From contig CALZHT010000023.1 in the NCBI GenBank assembly GCA_945787445.1, positions 1 through 63,804 of the forward strand: a stretch of 63,804 nucleotides of DNA, written 5' to 3'. The position numbers and the translations under genes are program-made. This stretch comes from an uncultured Desulfobulbaceae bacterium (lineage in GTDB: Bacteria; Desulfobacterota; Desulfobulbia; Desulfobulbales; CALZHT01). Of the stretch, positions 17,775 to 25,554 are shown one piece after another; positions within the stretch are counted from its first letter, which is position 1, and every line of letters starts with the position of its first letter. The notes beneath the pieces were generated by a model, which saw only the letters and a program-made list of their open reading frames with translations, had not been told where the DNA came from and did no database searches.

Positions 17775-19673
17775 ATGTCTCTCATTAGCTTACAGAATAT
17801 AACCCTAAGTTTTGGCGGCCTGCCAATACTACAACAGATCAACCTTCAGGTTGAACCAGGGGAACGGGTCTGTCTGGTTGGTCGTAATGGCGAAGGTAAA
17901 TCTTCCCTTATGAAATTGATTGCCGGGGACCTTAAACCAGACAGCGGCAACATTATTCGACAACAGGGACTCCTTGTTGCTCGCCTTAGTCAGGATGTAC
18001 AGTTGGATCTTAACGGCTCGGTATTTGAGGTTGTTGCCGGCGGACTCGGTGAATTACAGAAACTTCTTACCCTATACCATGATATTTCGGTGCGTTTACG
18101 TTCTGGCGGACCCGAAAATCTGCTAACGGAAATGGAAACCGTGCAACACCAACTGGAAACCGCAGGCGGCTGGCAGGCTCAACAACGTGTGGAGTCAGTT
18201 ATCTCTCGTCTTCAGTTGAAGGTGGATTCAAATTTTTTAACGCTATCCGGCGGTATGAAAAGAAGAGCTTTACTGGCTCGGGCATTGGTGGGCGATCCGG
18301 ATCTTTTACTCCTTGATGAGCCTACCAACCATCTTGATATCGATGCCATAACCTGGCTGGAAGCATTTTTGTTAAACACGAACATCTCCCTTTTATTTGT
18401 GACCCATGACCGGATGCTTCTCAGAAAACTTGCGACCCGTATTATTGATCTCGACAGAGGTTGTCTTACAAGCTGGCCTGGCGATTATGATACATATCTT
18501 AGACGAAAAGCAGAAACACTCGCAGCCGAGGTATCCCAGCAGACTCGTTTCGATAAAAAACTTGCCCAAGAGGAAATATGGATACGCCAAGGGATCAAAG
18601 CCAGGCGTACCAGAAATGAGGGAAGGGTTCGAGCCCTTGTCGAAATGCGCAAAGAACATAGGGCTCGGCAGGAAATAGTCGGTCGTGCCCATATGCAAAT
18701 CCAGGAAGCAGTGCCATCGGGAAAACTTGTTGCAGAGGTAAAAGGGGTTACATTCGGCTATGATGATACAATAATTATCCAAAACTTTTCCACCACAATT
18801 CTGCGTGGCGACAGAGTTGGCATTATCGGGCCCAATGGTTCCGGCAAAACCACCCTGCTTCGGCTGTTGCTTGGCGATCTTGAGCCGCAACAAGGATCAG
18901 TCAGGCTCGGAACTAACCTTGAAGCCGCCTATTTTGACCAGCATCGGGCTCTGCTTGATGAAAATGATACGGTCATCAATAATGTCGGAGAAGGCAACGA
19001 CATGCTGACTATTAATGGCCGAGAGAAGCATATCATTGGCTATATGCAAGATTTTCTTTTCACCCCGGATCGGGCACGTTCACCAGTCCGAATACTTTCC
19101 GGCGGAGAGCGAAATCGGTTGCTTTTGGCTAAGCTTTTTACAAAGCCTGCTAATATCTTGGTGCTGGACGAACCAACAAATGACCTAGACGCCGAGACCA
19201 TGGAGCTCTTGGAGGACCTGCTTTTTGAATACAAAGGCACGGTTCTTCTTGTCAGTCACGACCGTGCATTTCTGAATAATGTAATCACTTCCACTTTTGT
19301 TTTTGAGGAAGAAGGCAAGGTACAGGAATATGCTGGAGGCTATGATGACTGGCTTATACAACGACCGGCAGAGATAACAGAGACAAAACCTGCGCCTGAA
19401 AAGAAAATAAAAAAGAAACTAAAGCCTCTGGGGCCGAGAAAAGTCACATTCAAAGAAGCACGCGAACTGGAGAGTCTGCCACAAAAAATTGAGGCTATGG
19501 AAACTGAACAGCAGGAAATTTATAACTCCATGGCAGATCCTTCATTCTACCGGCAGCAAAGCGCACTCATTAGTCAAGCCAAGGCAAGAATTGAAGAACT
19601 GGAACATTCTCTTGCCATAGCATATGAGCGATGGGAGGAACTGGAAGCAATCAATCCAAATGGCAAAAAATAA
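17775..19673 (+). CDS. uup: ABC-F ATPase, Uup type
   Basis: 632 residues with two ABC domains and no membrane segments. Walker A sites are GRNGEGKSS and GPNGSGKTT; signatures are LSGGMKRRALLARAL and LSGGERNRLLLAKLF; Walker B regions are LLLDEPTNHLDI and LVLDEPTNDLDA. A charged linker between the domains and a Lys/Glu-rich C-terminal coiled coil (about 545-625) fit Uup. ABC-F proteins act on ribosomes; Uup also affects transposon excision and branched DNA. It starts 17 bases after the response regulator and may be read with it, though base composition is more AT-rich than that of the regulator. Confidence 0.88.
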   Translation: MSLISLQNITLSFGGLPILQQINLQVEPGERVCLVGRNGEGKSSLMKLIAGDLKPDSGNIIRQQGLLVARLSQDVQLDLNGSVFEVVAGGLGELQKLLTLYHDISVRLRSGGPENLLTEMETVQHQLETAGGWQAQQRVESVISRLQLKVDSNFLTLSGGMKRRALLARALVGDPDLLLLDEPTNHLDIDAITWLEAFLLNTNISLLFVTHDRMLLRKLATRIIDLDRGCLTSWPGDYDTYLRRKAETLAAEVSQQTRFDKKLAQEEIWIRQGIKARRTRNEGRVRALVEMRKEHRARQEIVGRAHMQIQEAVPSGKLVAEVKGVTFGYDDTIIIQNFSTTILRGDRVGIIGPNGSGKTTLLRLLLGDLEPQQGSVRLGTNLEAAYFDQHRALLDENDTVINNVGEGNDMLTINGREKHIIGYMQDFLFTPDRARSPVRILSGGERNRLLLAKLFTKPANILVLDEPTNDLDAETMELLEDLLFEYKGTVLLVSHDRAFLNNVITSTFVFEEEGKVQEYAGGYDDWLIQRPAEITETKPAPEKKIKKKLKPLGPRKVTFKEARELESLPQKIEAMETEQQEIYNSMADPSFYRQQSALISQAKARIEELEHSLAIAYERWEELEAINPNGKK

Positions 19674-19833
19674 TTTTTAGTAGATGTTGAACCTCGTTAA
19701 TTATACCTCACAAAGGGTATTATATTATTTACTATGGAAATATACATTTATTCACTAACTGATGAATTCACAAAGTGAAAAAAGAAAATGACTTTTTCTC
19801 CATACTCCTTAGGCGATGTAAAGAACAATTTTT

Positions 19834-20313
19834 ATGGATGAACTCATGCTATTTACGGATGGAAGTGTGAACACGCAGTCAAATATTGGGTATGGGGCTT
19901 ACCTTGCTGTGTCTGAACGTGGACTTTCGTTGGATTCGTTGAGGACGCGCGTGAAAGTGAGGAGATTTGAGCATACGTCTTCAACGAAACTGGAATTGCA
20001 GACTTTATTGTGGGCGCTAAGCGATATTCAAGCATTGGGGAAAAAGGTGACTGTGTATACGGATTCTCAAAACATCATGGGTTTACCGGAAAGGCGTGAT
20101 CGGTTTGAGCAATATGATTATCGTTCAAAGAAAAAAAAGCGGTTCAATAATTATGAGTTGTATCAGGAATTTTATAGAATGACCGATCAGTTTGATTGTG
20201 AATTTGTTAAAGTGCGTGGACATCGGGTATCGGATCAAAAAGATGATATTGATAGGCTTTTTACCCTTGTGGATAGAGCTTCAAGGAATGCGCTGCGAAG
20301 AGATAATCGCTGA
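19834..20313 (+). CDS. rnhA: Ribonuclease HI
   Basis: 159 residues. The RNase H catalytic set is visible: D9 in LFTDGSV, E54 in TKLELQ, D77 in VYTDSQN, H130 in KVRGHR and D147 in LVDRASRNAL. It removes RNA from RNA-DNA hybrids. An insertion rich in Lys (RSKKKKR, about 97-103) precedes the last helices, which is a basic protrusion-like region. No good ribosome site precedes the ATG at 19834; an in-frame ATG at 19846 would give MLFTDGS and is also plausible. The 160-base gap upstream is AT-rich and carries no other feature. Confidence 0.88.
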   Translation: MDELMLFTDGSVNTQSNIGYGAYLAVSERGLSLDSLRTRVKVRRFEHTSSTKLELQTLLWALSDIQALGKKVTVYTDSQNIMGLPERRDRFEQYDYRSKKKKRFNNYELYQEFYRMTDQFDCEFVKVRGHRVSDQKDDIDRLFTLVDRASRNALRRDNR

Positions 20314-20353
20314 CCTGGACCAGGCGCTGTGAAATTACGAGGAAAAACCTGAG

Positions 20354-21133
20354 ATGAAGGAGCCGGCCGGCAAGACCTACTCTCTTACCGAGAGTGGCAA
20401 ATATTATGAATATATTGCCGAACAGGTCGACAAACTGTGTTTGCATAAATATGATTTGCAGTCGCTGGATAAGCTTCTAGCCGAACGTATTGCAAATGAC
20501 TTGCCGTTTGCCGGCAACCATGAGGCTTTTGAAGCCATGTTTGCCCCGATTTCCGAAGAAATCGCCGCTGTTTTCACGCCGCAATTGCCTGCGTTTCTTA
20601 AGGCCCTGCCGCCTGAACACCAAGACAATGAAACGTTCACCATTTCAGAGAGAGGGTATCACCTGAGGATGCTGCATATTGAAGTCATGAACCGGGTGAT
20701 GCGGCATGACTTTCATAAAGCGAAAAACAAAGTGGTGATCCTGCCCCATTGCCTGCGTGATTTTCGGGAGGAGGTTTGCCAATTCAAGCCCGGGGATGTG
20801 GATTATGTCTGCCGTGGCTGCACGGAAGAATGTTATATAAACCAGACCGGCTCGTGGCTCAGCCAATATCCGGAATACCATCTCTATATCGCCGTGGAGC
20901 GTGACCTAGAAAAAGTCTTCGAGCTGGCCCGGCAGCGATATGAGGACACGGCTCTTTTGGGAGTGGCTTGCGTGCCTGAACTCTATCAGGGAATGCGTCT
21001 TGCCAGGAAAATGGGAATCCCGGCCCAGGGAGTCCTGCTTAACTACAACCGATGCCAACGTTGGATGGGAGTCGCCCATTTCACCTCTTTTAACTTGAAA
21101 CAGTTACAAATGATTGTCGACCCGGATTTTTAG
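20354..21133 (+). CDS. DUF116 family protein
   Basis: 259 residues. The C-terminal two thirds carry the DUF116 pattern: LPHCLRDF, a Cys cluster (EEVCQFKPGDVDYVCRGCTE, then CY), then GVACVPELYQGMRLARKMGI-PAQGVLLNY. The clustered cysteines could bind a metal or Fe-S centre, but the function of the family is not established. The N-terminal about 100 residues are helical and family-specific. An ACGAGGA ribosome site lies about 10 bases upstream. The TAG stop is inside the palindrome at 21130-21196. Confidence 0.8.
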   Translation: MKEPAGKTYSLTESGKYYEYIAEQVDKLCLHKYDLQSLDKLLAERIANDLPFAGNHEAFEAMFAPISEEIAAVFTPQLPAFLKALPPEHQDNETFTISERGYHLRMLHIEVMNRVMRHDFHKAKNKVVILPHCLRDFREEVCQFKPGDVDYVCRGCTEECYINQTGSWLSQYPEYHLYIAVERDLEKVFELARQRYEDTALLGVACVPELYQGMRLARKMGIPAQGVLLNYNRCQRWMGVAHFTSFNLKQLQMIVDPDF

Positions 21134-21196
21134 TTGTCGCGAAACCCACCACTTCTAGTGGTGGCCACTTCTAGTGGTGGGTTTCGCGACAACTAA
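21130..21196. repeat. Perfect long palindrome at the end of the DUF116 gene
   Basis: TTAGTTGTCGCGAAACCCAC continues into CACT and is matched by its exact complement ending at 21196; arms are 24 bp. The middle holds two direct copies of CCACTTCTAGTGGTGG. No T-run follows on either strand, so it is not a standard terminator; a cruciform or MITE-like insertion is more likely. Confidence 0.8.
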
Positions 21197-21358
21197 AATG
21201 TTAGCTAAAGAACTCATAACCATCAAGTAAGCCGGTGAATTTGGTGTCAGGCTGGGTATTTAGGTGTTTGAGGAAGTATAGACTGTTGAATTGTTGGAGT
21301 ACCGGGGACATTCACGTAATCATAGTTTGTCCTGGAGAACAAGTATCACGCTTCTCTT

Positions 21359-21551
21359 TGATGAAATCGTAAAAAATACGATTTGTCTGCTACGCGAACG
21401 TGTTGACCACCTTGATTTCTTGCGATGAAACAGGCGAAAAGTTCAGCCAGGATTTCCTGCAAAGCTATTGCCAGTTCATCGTTGTATTACGTTGTAACTA
21501 GTTGAAATTACATGGCACGTTAACCTCTTTCCTGCTTTTTGCGGGATCATC
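21359..21551 (+). repeat. Dispersed 193-bp repeat, copy 1
   Basis: Nearly identical along its length to 52185-52379 and related to the internally deleted inverted copy at 45846-45946. It begins TTGATGAAATCGTAAAAAAT and ends around GGGATCATC. It does not keep an open frame between copies, so it is non-coding. The 582-base gap 21134-21715 otherwise shows only the palindrome at its left end. Confidence 0.85.
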
Positions 21552-21715
21552 ATCTTTGGTTTTTCAAGGCCAAAATGGTTTACATTTCCATTATGACCAT
21601 GCCCGATTTGGGGTATGATCAGATATCCCGTAGAGGTAAAAACAGAAAAACATATCTTTACAACAGAATTGGTCCTACTGATCGAAAAAAGAAAGGATTT
21701 TCTATCAGTTAAAAA

Positions 21716-22165
21716 ATGCGTCTCATCGTTCTTGGCAGCGGAACCTGTGTTCCTTCGTTATCTCGCAACGCCCCCGGCTACCTGCTTGTCACTGATGACT
21801 TTCAGGTGCTGGTCGATTGCGGCGAAGGGACCATGAAACAATTGTTGCATGCCGGATTTTCCTTTCAGGATATCGATGCTGTTTTTCTCAGCCATTATCA
21901 TCCAGACCATGTGAGCGGCCTGCTGCCGCTACTCCACGCCCTGAAAAGCTCTCCTGGCTTTGTGCGCCGAAAGTACCTGCAGGTGGCCGGCCATCTTATT
22001 CCGCGGGAATGCGGCCTGATTGGTGAGCGGGCCGGGGTGAAAAAAATAGTGCTGACCCACATGTATCCCTCGCCTTTTCCTGATGACGTTCGGGTGCGGC
22101 AGTGCAGGGAAGTGTATACTGGCCAAGTTCTTCTGGCCGAGGACCTGATGGAGGTGGTCGTCTGA
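21716..22165 (+). pseudogene. RNase Z-like metallo-beta-lactamase gene with internal in-frame deletion
   Basis: 149 codons remain of a family that is usually about 250. The N-terminal part is normal: RLIVLGSGTCVPSL, then the metal motif H60-Y-H-P-D64-H65. After LQVAG (about residue 91) the frame jumps directly to HLIPRECGLIGERAGVKKIV-LTHMYP, which normally follows 80-90 residues later. The central metal ligands (the His and Asp of the third and fourth motifs) are therefore gone, while the last His (LTH115) and the family's normal C-terminus LLAEDLMEVVV are kept. The product would probably fold poorly or lack activity. The frame itself is undamaged. Its stop overlaps the next ATG. Confidence 0.75.
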
Positions 22166-22335
22166 TGCCGACACCACCCCGTTATCTCGTCCTGCCTGCC
22201 GCCGGCCTCGGCACTCGCATGCGGCCGGTGAATTCCCTTGTACCCAAAGAGCTTCTGCCCCTTGGCGGTAAGCCGGTAATCCAGTATGCGTTGGATGAGG
22301 CGGTGAACGTCAACATCCATGAAATCCCGTCTTAA
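22165..22335 (+). pseudogene. N-terminal stub of a GalU-like UTP-glucose-1-phosphate uridylyltransferase
   Basis: 56 residues from an ATG coupled to the preceding stop (TGATG). They contain the nucleotide-binding loop LPAAGLGTRMRPVNSLVPKE followed by LLPLGGKPVIQYALDEAV, the standard GalU/nucleotidyltransferase start, and then end at TAA where the family needs about 230 further residues. Nothing downstream to 22458 resembles the rest. A large deletion or replacement has removed it. Intact GalU makes UDP-glucose; this stub cannot. Confidence 0.8.
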
Positions 22336-22458
22336 AATAATGGATTTTCATGGTATAACGGCGCCGGGCTGAACCTTTGCTTGACCCTTTTTTGCAGCCA
22401 TCTGCCTTAAAAGGTAGACAAAACACAAAAAGCCCTTTTATCAACGAGTATTCATATA

Positions 22459-23658
22459 TTAAAAACCAAGCACATTTTTTGGATCGTTTGAAAAAAACAT
22501 ATCAAGGGGAATACCTCCTGAACCGATGATCACTGGGACGGCTTCCGGATATGTTGCGCAGAATTTTTGCATACCCTTTGTTTTTTCAGGCCTTCCGGTT
22601 TTCACCTCAATGACAATTATTTTCCTTGGATTCTCCACAACAAAGTCAACCTCATCATGTCGTTGCCGCCAGTAATAAACAGAATATGGAAAACCGGAAA
22701 AGCTGCTGAGCAAGTGAGCCCCAACCGCGTTTTCAACCAACCTGCCTCTCCAGCTCAAATCTGTTTTTGATTTTGCTAAAGAAAATCCGGTCACCGCAGT
22801 GATAAGGGCATTATCCCAGAGTATAAGCTTGGGACTGCTCCCCTTTTTTGCTAAGGTGCCTTTTTTGTATTGTTCCAGTCCGGACAGCAAAAAGGCCGCT
22901 TCCAACAATTTGACATAATGCGCCAGTGTGGTTGTGTTCCCTGCGTCATGCAGTTGGCCGAGCATTTTGTTATACGATAGAATTTGTGCCGGATGACCAC
23001 AGGCAAGCAAAAACAGGTGTCTCAATAAAGCCGGTTTGGTAACCTTTTGCAGCTGGAGTACATCCTTTGCAAGCACTGTTTCAATCAGCGAATCAGTCAC
23101 ATACTGCCTCCAGATTTTTTCATCCACAGCGAGCTGGGCTGCCCCGGGATACCCCCCGAAATGGAGCCACATATTGAAATCCCATCCAAAAGCGCTTGCC
23201 ATTTCTTTCATGCTCCAGTGGGTACACCGGTAGAGAAAAAAACGGCCGGCGAGACTTTCTGAAACACCCTTTTGGATGAGCAATGACGATGAGCCAAGCA
23301 GAAGTACCTGTATTTTACTATAATGTTGAATAGTATGATCCCACAGGAACTTCACAGTTTCACTCCAGCCCTGAACTTTCTGTATTTCATCCAGAATAAG
23401 AAGGACTTCTTTTTTTTCTGTTTCTGCTGACGAAAAAGCACGTTCCCAATGGCCTCTTATCCACTCTGGACCAGGTGGCAAGGGCTGATCGGCAGAAGCA
23501 TTGATTACCGGACCTTTCCATTTCTCTGCAACTTGTAAAGCCGCGGTCGTTTTACCGATCTGACGAGGTCCGATAATAATATGGAGAAGCTTTTTCGGCA
23601 TTTTCATGCCTGCCAGTATTTCCTGGACAATGCTTCTTTCAAATGGATATTGTTCCAT
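22459..23658 (-). CDS. AAA ATPase with C-terminal DUF4143 domain
   Basis: 399 residues. The N-terminal ATPase domain has Walker A GPRQIGKT at 30-37 and Walker B LLILDEIQKV. The central part (SLAGRFFLYRCTHWSMKE, GGYPGA) and the C-terminal DUF4143 region with a nuclease-like strand HDEVDFVVE-x-IIVIEVKTG are typical of the AAA_14/DUF4143 family. The E-V-D and E-V-K motifs resemble PD-(D/E)XK folds. The cellular role of the family is not settled; members are often mobile accessory genes. It stands alone, facing the decayed genes. No ribosome site is evident before the ATG. Confidence 0.85.
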   Translation of the reverse strand: MEQYPFERSIVQEILAGMKMPKKLLHIIIGPRQIGKTTAALQVAEKWKGPVINASADQPLPPGPEWIRGHWERAFSSAETEKKEVLLILDEIQKVQGWSETVKFLWDHTIQHYSKIQVLLLGSSSLLIQKGVSESLAGRFFLYRCTHWSMKEMASAFGWDFNMWLHFGGYPGAAQLAVDEKIWRQYVTDSLIETVLAKDVLQLQKVTKPALLRHLFLLACGHPAQILSYNKMLGQLHDAGNTTTLAHYVKLLEAAFLLSGLEQYKKGTLAKKGSSPKLILWDNALITAVTGFSLAKSKTDLSWRGRLVENAVGAHLLSSFSGFPYSVYYWRQRHDEVDFVVENPRKIIVIEVKTGRPEKTKGMQKFCATYPEAVPVIIGSGGIPLDMFFSNDPKNVLGF

Positions 23659-24170
23659 AGCTGTAACAACTTGGTACTGTTAAAAAATATTTCGATTTCT
23701 ACATTTTACGCAGCAGATGAGTAATTTTACTCAATCGGTTGCTTGATAACAAGAAAAAAATATAACTATCTCGGACTTTTCATGAGGTGAGAGCACTTAC
23801 GATTCGCGAAAGTCATGTCAGGTGTCAGGCATGACTTTTGGTTGTTTGAAGAGGTTAAGAATTAAGAATTTGAATGAGTTTAGTTGAAGAATCAAGCACC
23901 TGGCATGCTCGCTCGCAGATGTATTCTTTCTCCCTCCAACTTAATCACATGTCTCATCCTTTCTGAAATCCGAGGTTTTATCTCCTTGCGGAGTTCTTCA
24001 TAGGGTTAGAAGAATCAGTGATTTCAAGAACAACGAGAATCCGTGCTGTTTTCTGATTCTCTGCTGAAGCGCATTTTTCACCGCACCGCACTTTACCCAT
24101 GAATGAACAACCTCCGGATCGATACAGTAAATCATCTGTTTGCGCTGATTTGCAGGAAAGGGATTGCAAT
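23659..24170. other. Long gap with a hairpin and possible gene relic
   Basis: A perfect 9-bp hairpin (AAAGTCATG / CATGACTTT) lies at 23809-23838. On the minus strand, 23890-24003 reads as YEELRKEIKPRISERMRHVI followed by about 15 more residues and a stop, with protein-like composition but no start, so it may be the tail of a lost gene. Nothing else is evident. Confidence 0.35.
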
Positions 24171-24216
24171 AAAAAAAGCCTGTGGTGACGGAAAGTCCAA
24201 TTCCGCCAACACAGGC
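24171..24216 (-). terminator. Terminator of the small membrane protein operon
   Basis: On the minus strand AGCCTGTG ... CCACAGGCT forms a stem followed by seven T residues and ATT. It closes the two-gene unit that starts at the sigma-54 promoter 24819-24834. Confidence 0.8.
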
Positions 24217-24252
24217 TATATATATTCAAATAGAAAGGAAGGAAAAAAAGTT

Positions 24253-24471
24253 TTACATGCCAACTGCGCTGAACCAGCCTTTGATAACCTCAATCGGTCC
24301 GGCGCTTACCATTGCGGCAACCAGAGAGACAGCGGCCCACAATCCGACGAAAGCTGCAGCGCCGGTCATGACAGCCAAAACACCTTTGCTTGCAGCATCC
24401 ACAGCCGCATTGCTGGTTGCGATTTCACTTGTCCTGGTCTTGGTGGTGTTTTTTGTCATCGTTGTGTTCAT
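24253..24471 (-). CDS. Small single-span membrane protein, second of a paralogous pair
   Basis: 72 residues. A polar Thr/Ala-rich N-terminus (1-28) is followed by one hydrophobic segment (about 31-56, GVLAVMTGAAAFVGLWAAVS then LVAAMV) and a short tail SAGPIEVIKGWFSAVGM. It shares with the upstream gene the pattern S-K-G, GLWAA, A-M-x-S-x-GP, K-x-W-x-S-A, so the two arose by duplication. AGGAGG lies just before the ATG, so translation is credible despite the size. I do not recognise a named family; the role is unknown. Inner-membrane location is predicted from the single helix. Confidence 0.75.
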   Translation of the reverse strand: MNTTMTKNTTKTRTSEIATSNAAVDAASKGVLAVMTGAAAFVGLWAAVSLVAAMVSAGPIEVIKGWFSAVGM

Positions 24472-24516
24472 CGTAGCCTCCTGTTCGATTGTCTCTTTTG
24501 GTTGTTTGTCTTTTGC

Positions 24517-24750
24517 TTATATTCCAGTTATTGCTGAAATCCAGTTTTTCAATAAATTAACCGGCCCGTCACTCATCATGGCCGTAAGGAAGTAGAGCGC
24601 AGCCCACAGTCCGATAACTCCCGAAACAATACCCATGGCATACAGGCTGCCTTTGGAAACAGAATCAATGCCGGCTTGAATATTTTCATGTTCATTTGTC
24701 CCGGCTTGCTCCTTTGTTCTGGTTTTTGCTGCTGCGATTTCCGTATTCAT
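24517..24750 (-). CDS. Small single-span membrane protein, first of a paralogous pair
   Basis: 77 residues. The N-terminus (1-33) is charged; one membrane span follows (about 36-60, LYAMGIVSGVIGLWAALYFL); the tail is TAMMSDGPVNLLKNWISAITGI. It aligns without gaps over the span and tail with the downstream gene. GGGGAG precedes the ATG. It is the promoter-proximal gene of a two-gene unit with a sigma-54-type promoter about 70 bases upstream and a terminator after the second gene. No family name can be given. An auxiliary subunit of a membrane complex or a stress peptide are both conceivable. Confidence 0.75.
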   Translation of the reverse strand: MNTEIAAAKTRTKEQAGTNEHENIQAGIDSVSKGSLYAMGIVSGVIGLWAALYFLTAMMSDGPVNLLKNWISAITGI

Positions 24751-24818
24751 GATCTTTCTCCCCAGGTAAACGATAACTCTCTCACATATTTTCTATTTGT
24801 CTTTTGGTTACTGGTATA

Positions 24819-24834
24819 TGCCAATACTGTGCCA
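24819..24834 (-). promoter_or_regulatory. Sigma-54 promoter of the small membrane protein pair
   Basis: Minus-strand TGGCACAGTATTGGCA: TGGCAC and GCA at the -24/-12 spacing, with one change (TG for TT) from TGGCAC-N5-TTGCA. The predicted start lies about 57 bases before the ATG at 24750. Confidence 0.75.
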
Positions 24835-24930
24835 AGTTTTTTTATATAATAAAATTAAATAGTTGAGGAGATGAAGGCACGTTGGGTCTGCCAATATGAC
24901 ATGGATTTTTGCCATTTTGGCAAAATGAGA

Positions 24931-25554
24931 TCAACCGGCAAGTATGCTGTGGGCAAAGGATATTATCGGCAGAATGATTTTTTGGATAGTACCGGTATAG
25001 AAGAGGACAAGCAGAATGATAAACCCGAACCGCTCCATTTTTGCAAAAGCCACGGCAAGGTCATGGGGTAGCAGGTTTAACAGGATTTTGCTGCCGTCCA
25101 GGGGTGGGATTGGGATCAGGTTGAATATTGCCAGGATGATGTTTATCCAGACGGAGGCTTCAAGCATTATCCCGAAGGGCAAAATGAAGTACCTGGGAAG
25201 AAAAGGACTTAAAAGAATGATAAGTTTTATGATAAGAGCACTGGCCACAGCCAGGAGGAGGTTGGCTCCCGGCCCTGCCAGGGAAACCCACAGGGTGTCG
25301 CGCTGGGGATTTTTAAAGTATGCCGGATTTATCGGCACAGGCTTGGCCCACCCGATTTTCATGATGAAAAAACAAATGGTGCCGATGGGATCGAGATGCT
25401 TGAGGGGATTGAGAGTAAGCCTCCCTTGGCTTTTTGCCGTGGGGTCGCCAAGGCGGTATGCCACATAACCGTGGGATACTTCATGCACGGTAAGGGCCAG
25501 CAGAAATGGCGGGCCAAGAATGGCGATTTCCTGGATGAGTTTTGCAATGTTCAT
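24931..25554 (-). CDS. Site-2-protease-like M50 membrane metalloprotease
   Basis: 207 residues with several membrane spans. The zinc motif H24-E-V-S-H28 lies in the first hydrophobic region, followed by GHxAxxxGDPTAK-type family text (YRLGDPTAKSQGRLTLNPLK) and the third zinc ligand Asp in IPIPPLDGSKIL. This is the compact M50B form without PDZ domain. Its start overlaps the stop of the tRNA nucleotidyltransferase fusion gene by 4 bases, so the pair is co-translated. Substrates are unknown. Confidence 0.88.
   Translation of the reverse strand: MNIAKLIQEIAILGPPFLLALTVHEVSHGYVAYRLGDPTAKSQGRLTLNPLKHLDPIGTICFFIMKIGWAKPVPINPAYFKNPQRDTLWVSLAGPGANLLLAVASALIIKLIILLSPFLPRYFILPFGIMLEASVWINIILAIFNLIPIPPLDGSKILLNLLPHDLAVAFAKMERFGFIILLVLFYTGTIQKIILPIISFAHSILAG

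Noticed and set aside
21130-21196. Palindrome as a standard terminator of the DUF116 gene
   Set aside because: No T-run follows the stem on either strand; kept only as a repeat.
24103-24595. Overlapping plus-strand reading frames of 137-144 codons opposite the small membrane protein genes
   Set aside because: They are antisense to two frames with strong ribosome sites, paralogous sequence, a promoter and a terminator; the plus-strand products have no family-like text.
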